This document shows positions 52,813-60,929 of a stretch of DNA of 64,000 nt, piece by piece (position 1 is the first letter of the stretch; every line of letters starts with the position of its first letter). The notes under the pieces were generated by a model, which was given only the letters and a program-made list of their open reading frames with translations, was not told the origin of the DNA and did no database searches. The DNA is from Bacteroidota bacterium. GTDB taxonomy: Bacteria; Bacteroidota; Bacteroidia; Flavobacteriales_D; Crocinitomicaceae. The stretch covers positions 82,376 to 146,375 of the forward strand of contig JAJRQQ010000028.1 of assembly GCA_024280155.1 (NCBI GenBank). Direction: 5' to 3'. The translations under genes were made by a program, and so were the position numbers.

Positions 52813-53975
52813 TTCGTACGTCTTTCTCTTTCCTTCACAATCAATGAAAGTTCACGTGTAGTCTGACCAGCAACAGATGTGTTTTCCTCAGCACGGCGAA
52901 TCAAGTAGGGTAAAACTTCTTTCACAGGACCATAAGGAACGTATTTAGCAACATTATAATTGTCGTGTGCTAAATTGAATGAAATATGGTCACTCATTCC
53001 GAGAAGTTGTGCAAAGAAAATACGTTTATCATCCAAAGAAATATTGTGTACTTTCATTAGCCGAGTTAGATTCATTGCACTTTCTTCGTTGTGAGAACCG
53101 GCACAAACAGAAACAACATCAATGTTCTCAACACAAACCTTAACCGCTTCATCATAATCCTGATCTGTTGCATTTTGATCGGGTTGAATGGGAGAAGGAT
53201 ATCCTTTTTCCTCGGCTCTTTCACGTTCTTTTTCCATATACGCACCACGAACCAACTTCATTCCGATGAAATAGTTTCCTTCGCGAGCTTTTTTAATTTC
53301 TTTTATCAAATAGGACAAACGGTCATGGCGATACATTTGCAAAGTGTTGAAAACAATGGCTTTTTCTTTGTTGTATTTTCGGCTTAAATCCATAACGATT
53401 TTGTCTATCGTTTCTTGAATCCACGTTTCTTCAGCATCAATGAACAATGGAACGTCAGCATCGAAAGCTGCTTTACAAATACTGTCCACACGTTCTACAA
53501 GTTTATTGTATTTGGCTAAGTCGTCACCTTTTAAATCATCGATTCCATCATTGGCTTTTTCTAAAGTTTCAAAAAGCGTAATTCCTGTTACTTTAAAAAC
53601 TGCAAATGGAATATTGGGATTGTTTTTTGCTTGAGCAATTGTTTTCTTGATTTCCTCAACTGTAGCGTCAAAATCTTCCTCTTTTGTTTTTCCTTCAATA
53701 CTATAGTCGAGAATGGTTAATACATTGTATTCTGCTAATTCATTGGAAGCTTTCAAAGAATCTTGAATGGAAATACCACCACAGAATTGTTTGAAAATCG
53801 TTTTTCGAATGATTCCGTCAATGGGTAAATGTAATTTGATGGCAATGTTCGTTGCCCATTTTCCAAATTTTACCATTGCAGGATTGGATACCATTTTGAA
53901 AAGCCAATACGCTCTTCTCAATTCTTTGGTTGTTTTACTTTTAAAAGCAACTTCAGTATTTTCAAATGAATTCAT
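52809..53975 (-). CDS. Proline dehydrogenase
   Basis: 388-residue FAD enzyme oxidising proline to pyrroline-5-carboxylate, with electrons passed to quinone. A TIM barrel with P-L-F-I-D-A-E-E-T-W-I-Q, F-I-G-M-K-L-V-R-G-A-Y-M-E-K-E-R (flavin/substrate site), S-V-C-A-G-S-H-N-E-E-S and the closing Y-L-I-R-R-A-E-E-N (Arg pair gripping proline). It is a stand-alone PRODH rather than the PutA fusion; the P5C dehydrogenase is not in this window. Confidence 0.95.
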   Translation of the reverse strand: MNSFENTEVAFKSKTTKELRRAYWLFKMVSNPAMVKFGKWATNIAIKLHLPIDGIIRKTIFKQFCGGISIQDSLKASNELAEYNVLTILDYSIEGKTKEEDFDATVEEIKKTIAQAKNNPNIPFAVFKVTGITLFETLEKANDGIDDLKGDDLAKYNKLVERVDSICKAAFDADVPLFIDAEETWIQETIDKIVMDLSRKYNKEKAIVFNTLQMYRHDRLSYLIKEIKKAREGNYFIGMKLVRGAYMEKERERAEEKGYPSPIQPDQNATDQDYDEAVKVCVENIDVVSVCAGSHNEESAMNLTRLMKVHNISLDDKRIFFAQLLGMSDHISFNLAHDNYNVAKYVPYGPVKEVLPYLIRRAEENTSVAGQTTRELSLIVKERERRTN

Positions 53976-53994
53976 AGTACAAAAATTATAAAAA

Positions 53995-54002
53995 CAAAAA
54001 TA
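53995..54002 (-). promoter_or_regulatory. Candidate -7 promoter element of proline dehydrogenase
   Basis: The minus strand reads TATTTTTG, a full TAnnTTTG match 19 bp before the ATG. No -33 element at normal spacing. Confidence 0.4.
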
Positions 54003-54041
54003 CTCGTTTTATAGTTTTAAAAATAGGACAAATGTTATTTT

Positions 54042-54075
54042 TTTGTGATTTCTTTCAATCAAATAATTACTTTTG
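54042..54075 (+). promoter_or_regulatory. Promoter of aroB
   Basis: TTTG (54042-54045), 22-bp spacer, TACTTTTG (54068-54075, full -7 match), then 22 bp to the ATG. Spacing is slightly long but both elements are present. Confidence 0.5.
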
Positions 54076-54097
54076 GTAACAATAGACAATAAAAAGT

Positions 54098-55174
54098 ATG
54101 AAATACATTGATGCCGTTGATTATAAATTGGAATTAGGAAGACTAGAATCTTCTTCTTTTGGTCAATTATTGGAGCGATATTCTTCTAGCCAAAAAATAA
54201 TTATTGTAGATGAGAATACACACGAAAATTGTTTACCTTTTTTAATTACAACTTTTGATGAGCTCTCCAAGGCTGAAGTTATATTTTTGCCCGCTGGTGA
54301 AGAGAATAAATCAATAGAAATTGCTTTTCATGTCTGGGAAGCATTAACGGAATATCAGATTTCACGAAGTGATTTAATCATCAACCTAGGTGGTGGCTTG
54401 ATTACAGATATGGGAGGTTTTATCGCCTCTTGTTATAAAAGAGGTTTAGATTTTATTCATTTGCCAACTTCTCTACTCGGAATGGTGGATGCATCAATTG
54501 GTGGGAAAACTGGAGTGAATTTAGGACATTTTAAAAATCAAATTGGAGTTTTTTCAAATCCAATTGCTGTTTTTATTGATCCTGTTTTTTTATCAACGTT
54601 GCCAGAAAATGAACTGTATAGTGGTTTTGCTGAAATGTTGAAACACGGATTTATTACTTCGGACAATTTACTGGTAAGGATAATTGAGCAAATGAAGAAC
54701 AAAGAAGAGTTCTCAATAGATTTACTTTTCGATTGTATTCAAGTGAAAAATGAAGTCGTAAAAAATGACCCTTTTGAGAAAGGTGAACGAAAGATTTTAA
54801 ATTTCGGACATACAATTGGACATGTTATTGAAGGGTACTTTATGGATTCTTTGCAAATTTCCCATGGACATTCAGTAGCAATAGGCATGGTAATGGAATC
54901 CTTCCTTTCTATGAAAGTCGGGAAGTTGAACCGTGATAAATATGCAGAAATAGAAGAACTTCTAACTTCAATTTATCCTTTGCCTAAATTAACAGATGTT
55001 GGAATTCAAAAAATGACAGCTATGCTCATCAACGATAAGAAAAACAAAGAAGGTAAAATTCTCTGTTGTTTACTGAATGAAATTGGAGACTGTACTTACG
55101 ATAATGCTATTGAAGAAAAGATTTTCTTGGAAACATTTATGCATTTCAAGAATTTACAAATCAATATGAATTAA
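54098..55174 (+). CDS. aroB: 3-dehydroquinate synthase
   Basis: 358 residues; second step of the shikimate pathway (DAHP to 3-dehydroquinate, NAD and metal dependent). Motifs: N-L-G-G-G-L-I-T-D-M-G-G-F (NAD site), P-T-S-L-L-G-M-V-D-A-S-I-G-G-K-T-G-V-N, E-M-L-K-H-G, and metal ligands in F-G-H-T-I-G-H and S-H-G-H-S-V-A-I-G-M. Full length. It converges on the MerR-like gene with a 9-bp gap. It is not clustered with other aro genes. Confidence 0.96.
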   Translation: MKYIDAVDYKLELGRLESSSFGQLLERYSSSQKIIIVDENTHENCLPFLITTFDELSKAEVIFLPAGEENKSIEIAFHVWEALTEYQISRSDLIINLGGGLITDMGGFIASCYKRGLDFIHLPTSLLGMVDASIGGKTGVNLGHFKNQIGVFSNPIAVFIDPVFLSTLPENELYSGFAEMLKHGFITSDNLLVRIIEQMKNKEEFSIDLLFDCIQVKNEVVKNDPFEKGERKILNFGHTIGHVIEGYFMDSLQISHGHSVAIGMVMESFLSMKVGKLNRDKYAEIEELLTSIYPLPKLTDVGIQKMTAMLINDKKNKEGKILCCLLNEIGDCTYDNAIEEKIFLETFMHFKNLQINMN

Positions 55175-55183
55175 AAAGAGTAA

Positions 55184-55540
55184 TTAATGCGATTTCAATT
55201 GGATTAATTTTGATTTCACCTTTTCGAGACATGTAATTAACTCTTCTTTATTGAGTTCACTATTCTGCTCTAACGAATAGTCAGTTGTCTTGTCACTCAA
55301 CGCTTTTTTTGCACCGTCAAGCGTATAACCTTTTTCTTTGACAAGAATGTAAATTTTATCAATGATTTTAATGTCTTTTGGGGTAAATAAACGATTTCCT
55401 TTCTTGTTTTTCTTTGGTTTTATTCCTGAGAATTCTTTTTCCCAAAAACGAATTAAAGAAGTATTAACATCAAAAAAGATTGCAACCTCACCAATTGTAT
55501 AGTAAAGTTTTTTTAAATCGATATGTTGAATTTTACTCAA
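55184..55540 (-). CDS. MerR-family transcriptional regulator
   Basis: 118 residues with a winged HTH at residues 12-80: Y-T-I-G-E-V-A-I-F-F-D-V-N-T-S-L-I-R-F-W-E-K-E-F and G-N-R-L-F-T-P-K-D-I-K. This is the Bacteroidota MerR form with the F-W-E-K-E-F helix. The short C-terminal part lacks metal-binding Cys. The start is TTG at 55538-55540. It follows the MFS gene by 48 bp on the same strand and may be co-transcribed, but no evidence ties it to control of that transporter. Confidence 0.88.
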   Translation of the reverse strand: MSKIQHIDLKKLYYTIGEVAIFFDVNTSLIRFWEKEFSGIKPKKNKKGNRLFTPKDIKIIDKIYILVKEKGYTLDGAKKALSDKTTDYSLEQNSELNKEELITCLEKVKSKLIQLKSH

Positions 55541-55588
55541 AGGTTAAATAATTGTTTGACAAGATAATGAAAAAAAATTAATTTTCAT

Positions 55589-56752
55589 CTAGGTAAGAGA
55601 TTCTCGCCGGTATAGATGCCAAATAAGATAAAAAATGGCAAAAATGATGGCAACAATACCTACAGAAAATACAATTGGAATAGATTCGATCGTATTGTCA
55701 TAAGTGAATAAAGTACTAAAAGAGCCAAACATGATGCCTAATTCTAAAGCAATAAAGAGTGTTCCAGAACCGACACCTCGCCTATCTTGATGTGATAGGT
55801 CTGCCATCCAAGCGAATAAGGTTGGGCTCGAAATACCAGTTGCAATACCAAACACAACAGATGAGAGTGTAAACATGAATGTATCTCTCGTAAAAGCAAG
55901 CATTATTATTGAGGTTAATAAAACAAGGAAACCTAATATGAGTGTTTTTCTCCTGCCGATATTGTCAGACAAGCCACTGGCAAGCAGTCTAACGAAAATG
56001 GTTGAAAGGACATAGAATCCAAAAAACCAACCTTTATTTCGTATGCCAACAAATCCGGAAATATCTTGAACGATTACGAAAATAATCCCAGATGAAATAA
56101 CGGATAGAAACATTACGATTGCAGCAGGCATAACGCTTGGTTCAAAAATATCATTCATTTTTATTTTCAAAAACTTCCATTTAAACGACTGTGGGTTGGG
56201 TAAAGTTTCTTTTACAAGAGTTATTAAAATTGCAGATAATCCGGAGGAAATAGCCGCAAATAAAAATATATTGGTCATCCCAAATTCTGCTCGTAAAGGT
56301 GATGCGATAAATTGTCCAATTCCAATTCCTAAAGAGATGAAAACACCCCAAACCCCCATTCCTTTCCCTCTTCTCTCTGCAGGGAGAATGTCGGTAACCA
56401 TAGCTGTAGCGCCTGTAGGTAAGAATCCAGTGCTGAATCCGTGTAAGAAACGGAGCAATAAAAAATAAAAAACAATTGGAAAAATAGGGTAGAGTAGTGT
56501 GATGATGATGGAAACGCCAATGCCAAGTAACATGACTTTTTTACGACCAATTTTATCTGATAATTTACCGGAGAATGGTCGAGATATTGCTGCTGTAATG
56601 GTAAAAAGAGTAATAATCCAACCCTTTTTATCGGCTCCCCCCATGTTAGTGATAAATTCGTTCATTTCAGGCAAAATGAGGTTAAAGCTGATCATGAAAA
56701 AGAGCAGCGCAAAACAAATAATCCAAAAATTTCGAGAATAATTAAAAATCAC
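55589..56752 (-). CDS. Major facilitator superfamily transporter
   Basis: 387 residues with 12 membrane helices. The MFS loop 2-3 motif appears as G-K-L-S-D-K-I-G-R-K-K (half 1) and is echoed as S-G-L-S-D-N-I-G-R-R-K (half 2). The TM4-5 region contains P-A-E-R-R-G-K-G-M-G-V-W-G, the pattern of drug/metabolite exporters of the DHA type. Substrate unknown. The start codon is GTG (56750-56752), four bases from a -7 promoter motif. It is divergent from msrB. Confidence 0.9.
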   Translation of the reverse strand: MIFNYSRNFWIICFALLFFMISFNLILPEMNEFITNMGGADKKGWIITLFTITAAISRPFSGKLSDKIGRKKVMLLGIGVSIIITLLYPIFPIVFYFLLLRFLHGFSTGFLPTGATAMVTDILPAERRGKGMGVWGVFISLGIGIGQFIASPLRAEFGMTNIFLFAAISSGLSAILITLVKETLPNPQSFKWKFLKIKMNDIFEPSVMPAAIVMFLSVISSGIIFVIVQDISGFVGIRNKGWFFGFYVLSTIFVRLLASGLSDNIGRRKTLILGFLVLLTSIIMLAFTRDTFMFTLSSVVFGIATGISSPTLFAWMADLSHQDRRGVGSGTLFIALELGIMFGSFSTLFTYDNTIESIPIVFSVGIVAIIFAIFYLIWHLYRRESLT

Positions 56753-56756
56753 CGTA

Positions 56757-56764
56757 CAAAAGTA
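56757..56764 (-). promoter_or_regulatory. Candidate -7 promoter element of the MFS gene
   Basis: The minus strand reads TACTTTTG, a full TAnnTTTG match, only 4 bp before the GTG start, inside the palindrome GTAC-AAAA-GTAC. It predicts a leaderless transcript or an internal start. Confidence 0.45.
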
Positions 56765-56803
56765 CGCTTTCTTTCGTCTAAGAGATAAATAAAAAGAAAT
56801 TTT

Positions 56804-57310
56804 ATGAAATTATTTAGTGTATTTACCATTTTATGGGTGATAATTATTAGTTGTAGTGTTGGAGAAGAGCAAAATGTGACGACTCTTTCTATTCATTCGA
56901 GTGACTTTTTTGCTGACACAAATCAGGTGATAAAAACGAATGAAGAATGGCGGAAGATTCTTACATCAGAACAATATTATGTACTAAGAGAGAAAGGGAC
57001 AGAACGCTCTTTTGCCGGAGAATACTGGGATAATCATAGATCCGGTGTTTATAATTGTGCGGCGTGCTCTACACCTTTGTTTTCAAGTGAAACTAAATTC
57101 AAATCGGGTACTGGTTGGCCAAGTTTTTTCCAACCAATTAATATGAAGAATGTAAATGAAATTATTGACAATTCTAATGGTTGGACACGGACAGAAGTTG
57201 TTTGTGCAGTCTGTGAAGGTCATCTTGGACATGTTTTCAACGATGGGCCAAAACCAACAGGATTGCGATATTGTATCAATTCGGTGTCACTAAAGTTTGA
57301 AGAAAAATAA
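56804..57310 (+). CDS. msrB: Peptide-methionine (R)-S-oxide reductase, lipoprotein form
   Basis: 168 residues. Lipoprotein signal with lipobox I-I-S-C (Cys17), then a full MsrB domain (about 45-165): zinc pairs Cys85/Cys88 (N-C-A-A-C) and Cys134/Cys137 (V-C-A-V-C), G-T-G-W-P-S-F and catalytic Cys157 in R-Y-C-I-N. It repairs R-oxidised methionine outside the cytoplasm. No obvious second recycling Cys apart from the zinc ligands. Start of a unit with msrA (21-bp gap) and a small exported protein. Confidence 0.93.
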   Translation: MKLFSVFTILWVIIISCSVGEEQNVTTLSIHSSDFFADTNQVIKTNEEWRKILTSEQYYVLREKGTERSFAGEYWDNHRSGVYNCAACSTPLFSSETKFKSGTGWPSFFQPINMKNVNEIIDNSNGWTRTEVVCAVCEGHLGHVFNDGPKPTGLRYCINSVSLKFEEK

Positions 57311-57331
57311 AATAATGCTTTATTTTGCAGC

Positions 57332-57862
57332 ATGATTAAGGAAATAACATTTGGGGCAGGTTGCTTTTGGTGCATAGAAGCTTGTTTTAATGAGGTTAAT
57401 GGTGTGTTGTGCGTTACTCCTGGTTATATGGGGGGAGATGCTTCAACGGCAAATTACGATGCAGTTTGTTCTGGAACGACAAATCATGCAGAAGTTGCAA
57501 TGGTTATTTTTGATGATGAAATTATCTCTTTTGAAAAGTTGTTAGAACTTTTTTGGTTTGTCCATGACCCGACACAACTCAATCGACAAGGGAATGATGT
57601 TGGGTTTCATTATCGATCTGTCATTTTTTACCATGATAATACTCAAAAAGAATTGGCAATTGCTTACAAAGAGAAAATTTCTATCATGAACATCTGGGAT
57701 AAACCTATAGTTACTGAAATTTCTCCCATCTCTGTATTTTATCCTGCAGAAAAGTACCATGAAAATTATTTAAAAAATAATCCTAATAATCCTTATTGTC
57801 AATCAATGGTGCGACCTAAATTGGATAAGTTTAAAGAAGTATTTAGTGACATAATGAAATGA
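57332..57862 (+). CDS. msrA: Peptide-methionine (S)-S-oxide reductase
   Basis: 176 residues; reduces S-oxidised methionine. Catalytic motif G-C-F-W-C-I-E-A with Cys11 nucleophile, then V-T-P-G-Y-M-G-G, N-H-A-E-V, F-W-F-V-H-D-P-T and Y-H-E-N-Y. No signal peptide, so it should be cytoplasmic while its operon partner MsrB is a lipoprotein. The C-terminal N-P-N-N-P-Y-C region has the resolving-Cys candidate. Confidence 0.96.
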   Translation: MIKEITFGAGCFWCIEACFNEVNGVLCVTPGYMGGDASTANYDAVCSGTTNHAEVAMVIFDDEIISFEKLLELFWFVHDPTQLNRQGNDVGFHYRSVIFYHDNTQKELAIAYKEKISIMNIWDKPIVTEISPISVFYPAEKYHENYLKNNPNNPYCQSMVRPKLDKFKEVFSDIMK

Positions 57863-57874
57863 AGCATTGAAGCA

Positions 57875-58228
57875 ATGAAAAAATATCTATTTTTAAGCTT
57901 ACTTTTTTTAATGGTAAGCGCGACCAATAAAGAAGAAATTGTTGGTTATTGGGAGTTGTACAAAATTGAAAAGTTATCGACCGATCTTACAAAAAATAAA
58001 CGTTCTAAATTCATCAATTTTAAATCTGATGGCAAATTAGAAGGTGGGAGAATTGGAGAGAAACCAAATAAATTTGGAGGATGGGAATTAAAAAAGGATA
58101 ATAATATTCTCGTGATTTCTGGTGACGTTAATGATGCTGGAAATTATACAGTGGAAAGCTTATCTCTAGATCAAATGATCCTATTTAAAGATTCCGTTCG
58201 TATTTTTTTGGATAGGGGACGGAAATAA
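57875..58228 (+). CDS. Small exported lipocalin-like protein
   Basis: 117 residues with a signal peptide (about 1-18) and a compact beta domain: I-V-G-Y-W-E-L-Y-K-I, F-K-S-D-G-K-L-E-G-G, G-G-W-E-L, N-I-L-V-I-S-G. The G-x-W start followed by short antiparallel strands is that of lipocalin-like domains common in Bacteroidota. Ligand unknown. It follows msrA by 12 bp and ends the operon before a terminator, so a role in oxidative damage of the envelope is possible by position only. Confidence 0.65.
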   Translation: MKKYLFLSLLFLMVSATNKEEIVGYWELYKIEKLSTDLTKNKRSKFINFKSDGKLEGGRIGEKPNKFGGWELKKDNNILVISGDVNDAGNYTVESLSLDQMILFKDSVRIFLDRGRK

Positions 58229-58229
58229 A

Positions 58230-58262
58230 AAAAGCGCACTGATAAAAAATCGATGCGCTTTT
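58230..58262. terminator. Bidirectional terminator
   Basis: Arms AAAAGCGCA (58230-58238) and TGCGCTTTT (58254-58262) pair perfectly around a 15-base loop, flanked by A and T tracts. It lies between convergent genes. Confidence 0.8.
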
Positions 58263-58278
58263 AATAATTTGAGTTTTC

Positions 58279-58671
58279 TTACAATTTATTGCTAGCAACT
58301 AAAGCTTTGTATTTGGCAATTTGCTTATCATCAAGAATCGTTGAAAGAGCCGCTAATTTATCCTTCATATTTCCAGCAATGAATGCCTTTTTCTTCTCTT
58401 CAGGTAGGTTTCCATCAATAATTGCTTGAATTTTCTGTTCTACTTTAGTGTTTAGTACAGAAACTTTTTCAGTTTGTTGTGGAGTTAAATTCAACTCTTC
58501 TTTCATCAGATTTGTTTGTTTCTCTGCTCTAATTTCTGGTGTGTCCTCTTTAACTGAAACGGTTTGAGCAATTCCAATTGTTTTCTTTTTTGCGACTTTT
58601 TTATCTTGAGCAAAAACTCCTGTCGTTGTAATTAATAATCCTGCGATTAAAAGTGTTTTAATGTTTTTCAT
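58279..58671 (-). CDS. Spy/CpxP-like periplasmic protein
   Basis: 130 residues: signal peptide (1-21, V-F-A-Q) then an all-helical, Lys/Glu-rich domain with the L-T-P-Q-Q motif (E-L-N-L-T-P-Q-Q-T-E-K-V) characteristic of Spy/CpxP relatives, later L-D-D-K-Q-I-A-K-Y. Such proteins act as periplasmic holdases or stress sensors. The family resemblance is short and the second LTxxQ repeat is weak, so function is tentative. Confidence 0.62.
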   Translation of the reverse strand: MKNIKTLLIAGLLITTTGVFAQDKKVAKKKTIGIAQTVSVKEDTPEIRAEKQTNLMKEELNLTPQQTEKVSVLNTKVEQKIQAIIDGNLPEEKKKAFIAGNMKDKLAALSTILDDKQIAKYKALVASNKL

Positions 58672-58779
58672 ATATCTTTTTTTATTTGGTTAAGCATTTA
58701 TCATGCCTTTTATATAAATGAGATGTAAAAATAGAACAAAAGTTGCCTTTAATGCATTAAAAATGCATAATTTAGTTGA

Positions 58780-59505
58780 ATGAGATTTATTTTACTTCTT
58801 TTTCCTTTGTTGATGTTTAGCAATTGTCAACGCATTGTTGATTTAGATAAGGAGGTTGAGAAAACAGTAGTAAATCTTTCTAAAATGGGGTTGACAGAAA
58901 TACCTCTTACAGTTTTTGAAAACAAAAACATTAGGGTTCTGAAACTTTATGGAAACAAGATCACTGCAATTCCCGAAGAGATTGGTAATCTTGAAAATTT
59001 AGAAAAATTATACATTGGCAAAAATAAATTAACGAGTTTACCTTCTTCTTTGAGTAAGTTAAAAAAATTGAAATTAATTTCTGCCCAATACAATGACATT
59101 GAATTTCTTCCATCTTCGATAGGTGAAATAGAAAATTTGGAGCAACTTATTCTTAATCAAAATAATATCAAGACTATTCCTGTAGAAATAGGTCTTCTAC
59201 AAAAACTAGAAGTTCTTCAGTTGAGTTTTAATTCTTTGGAATTGTTACCGGATGAGATTGGCAATTGTGAAAATCTTCAATTTATACGTTTGAATCAGAA
59301 TAATTTAAGGAAAATCCCTCCTTCAATTGTAAATTTAAGAAGATTGCGTGAATTATACGTGGCAAATGCTGGTGTTTTAGTTGATTTGCCCGAAGAATTA
59401 TGTAAGTTAAGGTATTTAGAAGTCTTGCAAATTGATCAAACAACTTTAGTTCCGAATTGTTTACTTGTTCGGCAAACGACACGTCTCCGCATCATCATGA
59501 ATTGA
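58780..59505 (+). CDS. Leucine-rich-repeat lipoprotein
   Basis: 241 residues. Lipoprotein-like signal (L-M-F-S-N-C, Cys16), then about eight leucine-rich repeats of 22-23 residues (pattern L-x-x-L-x-L-x-x-N-x-I-x-x-I-P-x-x-I) from residue 30 to 220. LRR domains bind proteins; the partner is unknown. Its last 45 bp overlap, tail to tail, the end of the CPBP protease gene, which is a longer overlap than elsewhere in the window. Confidence 0.85.
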   Translation: MRFILLLFPLLMFSNCQRIVDLDKEVEKTVVNLSKMGLTEIPLTVFENKNIRVLKLYGNKITAIPEEIGNLENLEKLYIGKNKLTSLPSSLSKLKKLKLISAQYNDIEFLPSSIGEIENLEQLILNQNNIKTIPVEIGLLQKLEVLQLSFNSLELLPDEIGNCENLQFIRLNQNNLRKIPPSIVNLRRLRELYVANAGVLVDLPEELCKLRYLEVLQIDQTTLVPNCLLVRQTTRLRIIMN

Positions 59506-60147
59506 TTGCGGTGGTGAATTGTCTTTATCAAAACAATCATCTTCACATTTTTCTAATTCCTCCCAATTCGACCAAACTTGTGGTTGAAGTTCATCTTTTT
59601 GTTGAGATATAACGATAAATAAAACCAAATCGTAGGAAAAATGAGCTGTGATTGCAAACCACAAACCATATTCGATGAACCCGTATGAAATAAGAAAAAT
59701 AAATGGAAGAACAATCAATCCATACAAAGACATTCTCCAGTTTCTCGGGTTGAGGTAACCATGGATGGCAACAAAGAATATAGAAGTAATGATTGGTCCG
59801 AAGTAAAATTGAAATCCGGAACGAAAAAGTAATTCTTCACCAACGCCAGCACATATTGATAAGAAGATGCAATCAATGATACTCAGGTTCATTTGTTTAA
59901 CAACATTTTCTATACGAGATGGAAGTTTGTCAAAAACTTTTGCTTGCATAAACAAAAGTGAAATTCCAGCATACAATAAACCTAAAATCAGTCCAAATAG
60001 AATAGGTTTTATTTGAAAATTAGGAAGTTCTAGAATAGAGAAAGGATGAATGTCTTCGAAAAAATAGAGTACCAAAAACGTAGGCAAAGGAAACACCATC
60101 AAAGTGATGATTCCTAAGGCATAAATTTTTTGCTTCATTGGCTTCAT
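59461..60147 (-). CDS. CPBP-family intramembrane metalloprotease
   Basis: 228 residues with about six helices. Conserved CPBP (Abi/CAAX-protease-like) motifs: G-V-G-E-E-L-L-F-R (E104, E105, R109), F-V-A-I-H-G (H129) and A-I-T-A-H-F (H169). The C-terminal 40 residues are soluble and rich in Glu, Asp and Gln; part of this tail is encoded in the overlap with the LRR gene. Starts 1 bp after the AMP nucleosidase stop; a second ATG three codons on is possible. Substrates unknown. Confidence 0.88.
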   Translation of the reverse strand: MKPMKQKIYALGIITLMVFPLPTFLVLYFFEDIHPFSILELPNFQIKPILFGLILGLLYAGISLLFMQAKVFDKLPSRIENVVKQMNLSIIDCIFLSICAGVGEELLFRSGFQFYFGPIITSIFFVAIHGYLNPRNWRMSLYGLIVLPFIFLISYGFIEYGLWFAITAHFSYDLVLFIVISQQKDELQPQVWSNWEELEKCEDDCFDKDNSPPQSIHDDAETCRLPNK

Positions 60148-60148
60148 T

Positions 60149-60922
60149 CTAACTGAATCGAAGATGTTTTACAGTGTTCCCTTTGTTTTTTAGTTGTTTG
60201 AGGGATTTTATTCCAATTCGAATATGTGCGTCAACAAATTTTGCAGTTACTTTTGAGTCGCTGGCACTTGTTTTTACGCCTTCAGAAACCATAGGCTGAT
60301 CAGAAACCAGCAGCAATGCTCCTGTAGGAATTTCATTGGCAAAACCAACCGTAAAAATCGTCGCCGTTTCCATATCAATAGCCATTGCTCTTATTTTGGA
60401 AAGGTAATTTTTAAACTCGTCATCATGCTCCCAAACTCTACGATTGGTTGTGTAACAAGTTCCTGTCCAGTAATCCATTTCGAAATCTCGAATGGTTGTA
60501 GAAATCGCTTTTTGCAAAGCAAAAGATGGAAGAGCAGGTACTTCCGGTGGGAAATAATCATTACTTGTTCCTTCTCCACGAATGGCAGCAATTGGAAGAA
60601 TTAAATCTCCCACTTCATTTTTCTTTTTCAATCCACCACATTTGCCTAAAAATAAAACCGCTTTTGGATGAATGGCAGAAAGTAAATCCATACATGTAGC
60701 TGCAGATGCGCTTCCCATTCCAAAATTAATGATGGTGATTCCTTCAGATGTTGCGCATTGCATGGGTTTGTCTTTTCCAATAATTTCCACTTCATGAAAT
60801 TCGGCAAAGTAATCCACGTAATGCCCAAAATTACATAACAATATATATTGTCCGAAATTTTCAAGTTTTTCTCCTGTATATCTAGGTAGCCAATTGGCTA
60901 CAATGTCTTCTTTTGTTTTCAT
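60149..60922 (-). CDS. amn: AMP nucleosidase (short form)
   Basis: 257 residues of the nucleoside phosphorylase/AMN family. It corresponds to the catalytic part of E. coli Amn (484 residues) without the N-terminal regulatory domain: N-F-G-M-G-S-A-S-A, L-G-K-C-G-G-L, R-G-E-G-T-S-N-D-Y and the ribose-binding M-A-I-D-M-E-T-A-T, plus L-V-S-D-Q-P. Expected to split AMP to adenine and ribose-5-phosphate. Second gene of the M49-amn-CPBP operon (7-bp and 1-bp spacers). Confidence 0.9.
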   Translation of the reverse strand: MKTKEDIVANWLPRYTGEKLENFGQYILLCNFGHYVDYFAEFHEVEIIGKDKPMQCATSEGITIINFGMGSASAATCMDLLSAIHPKAVLFLGKCGGLKKKNEVGDLILPIAAIRGEGTSNDYFPPEVPALPSFALQKAISTTIRDFEMDYWTGTCYTTNRRVWEHDDEFKNYLSKIRAMAIDMETATIFTVGFANEIPTGALLLVSDQPMVSEGVKTSASDSKVTAKFVDAHIRIGIKSLKQLKNKGNTVKHLRFS

Positions 60923-60929
60923 GATTTAT

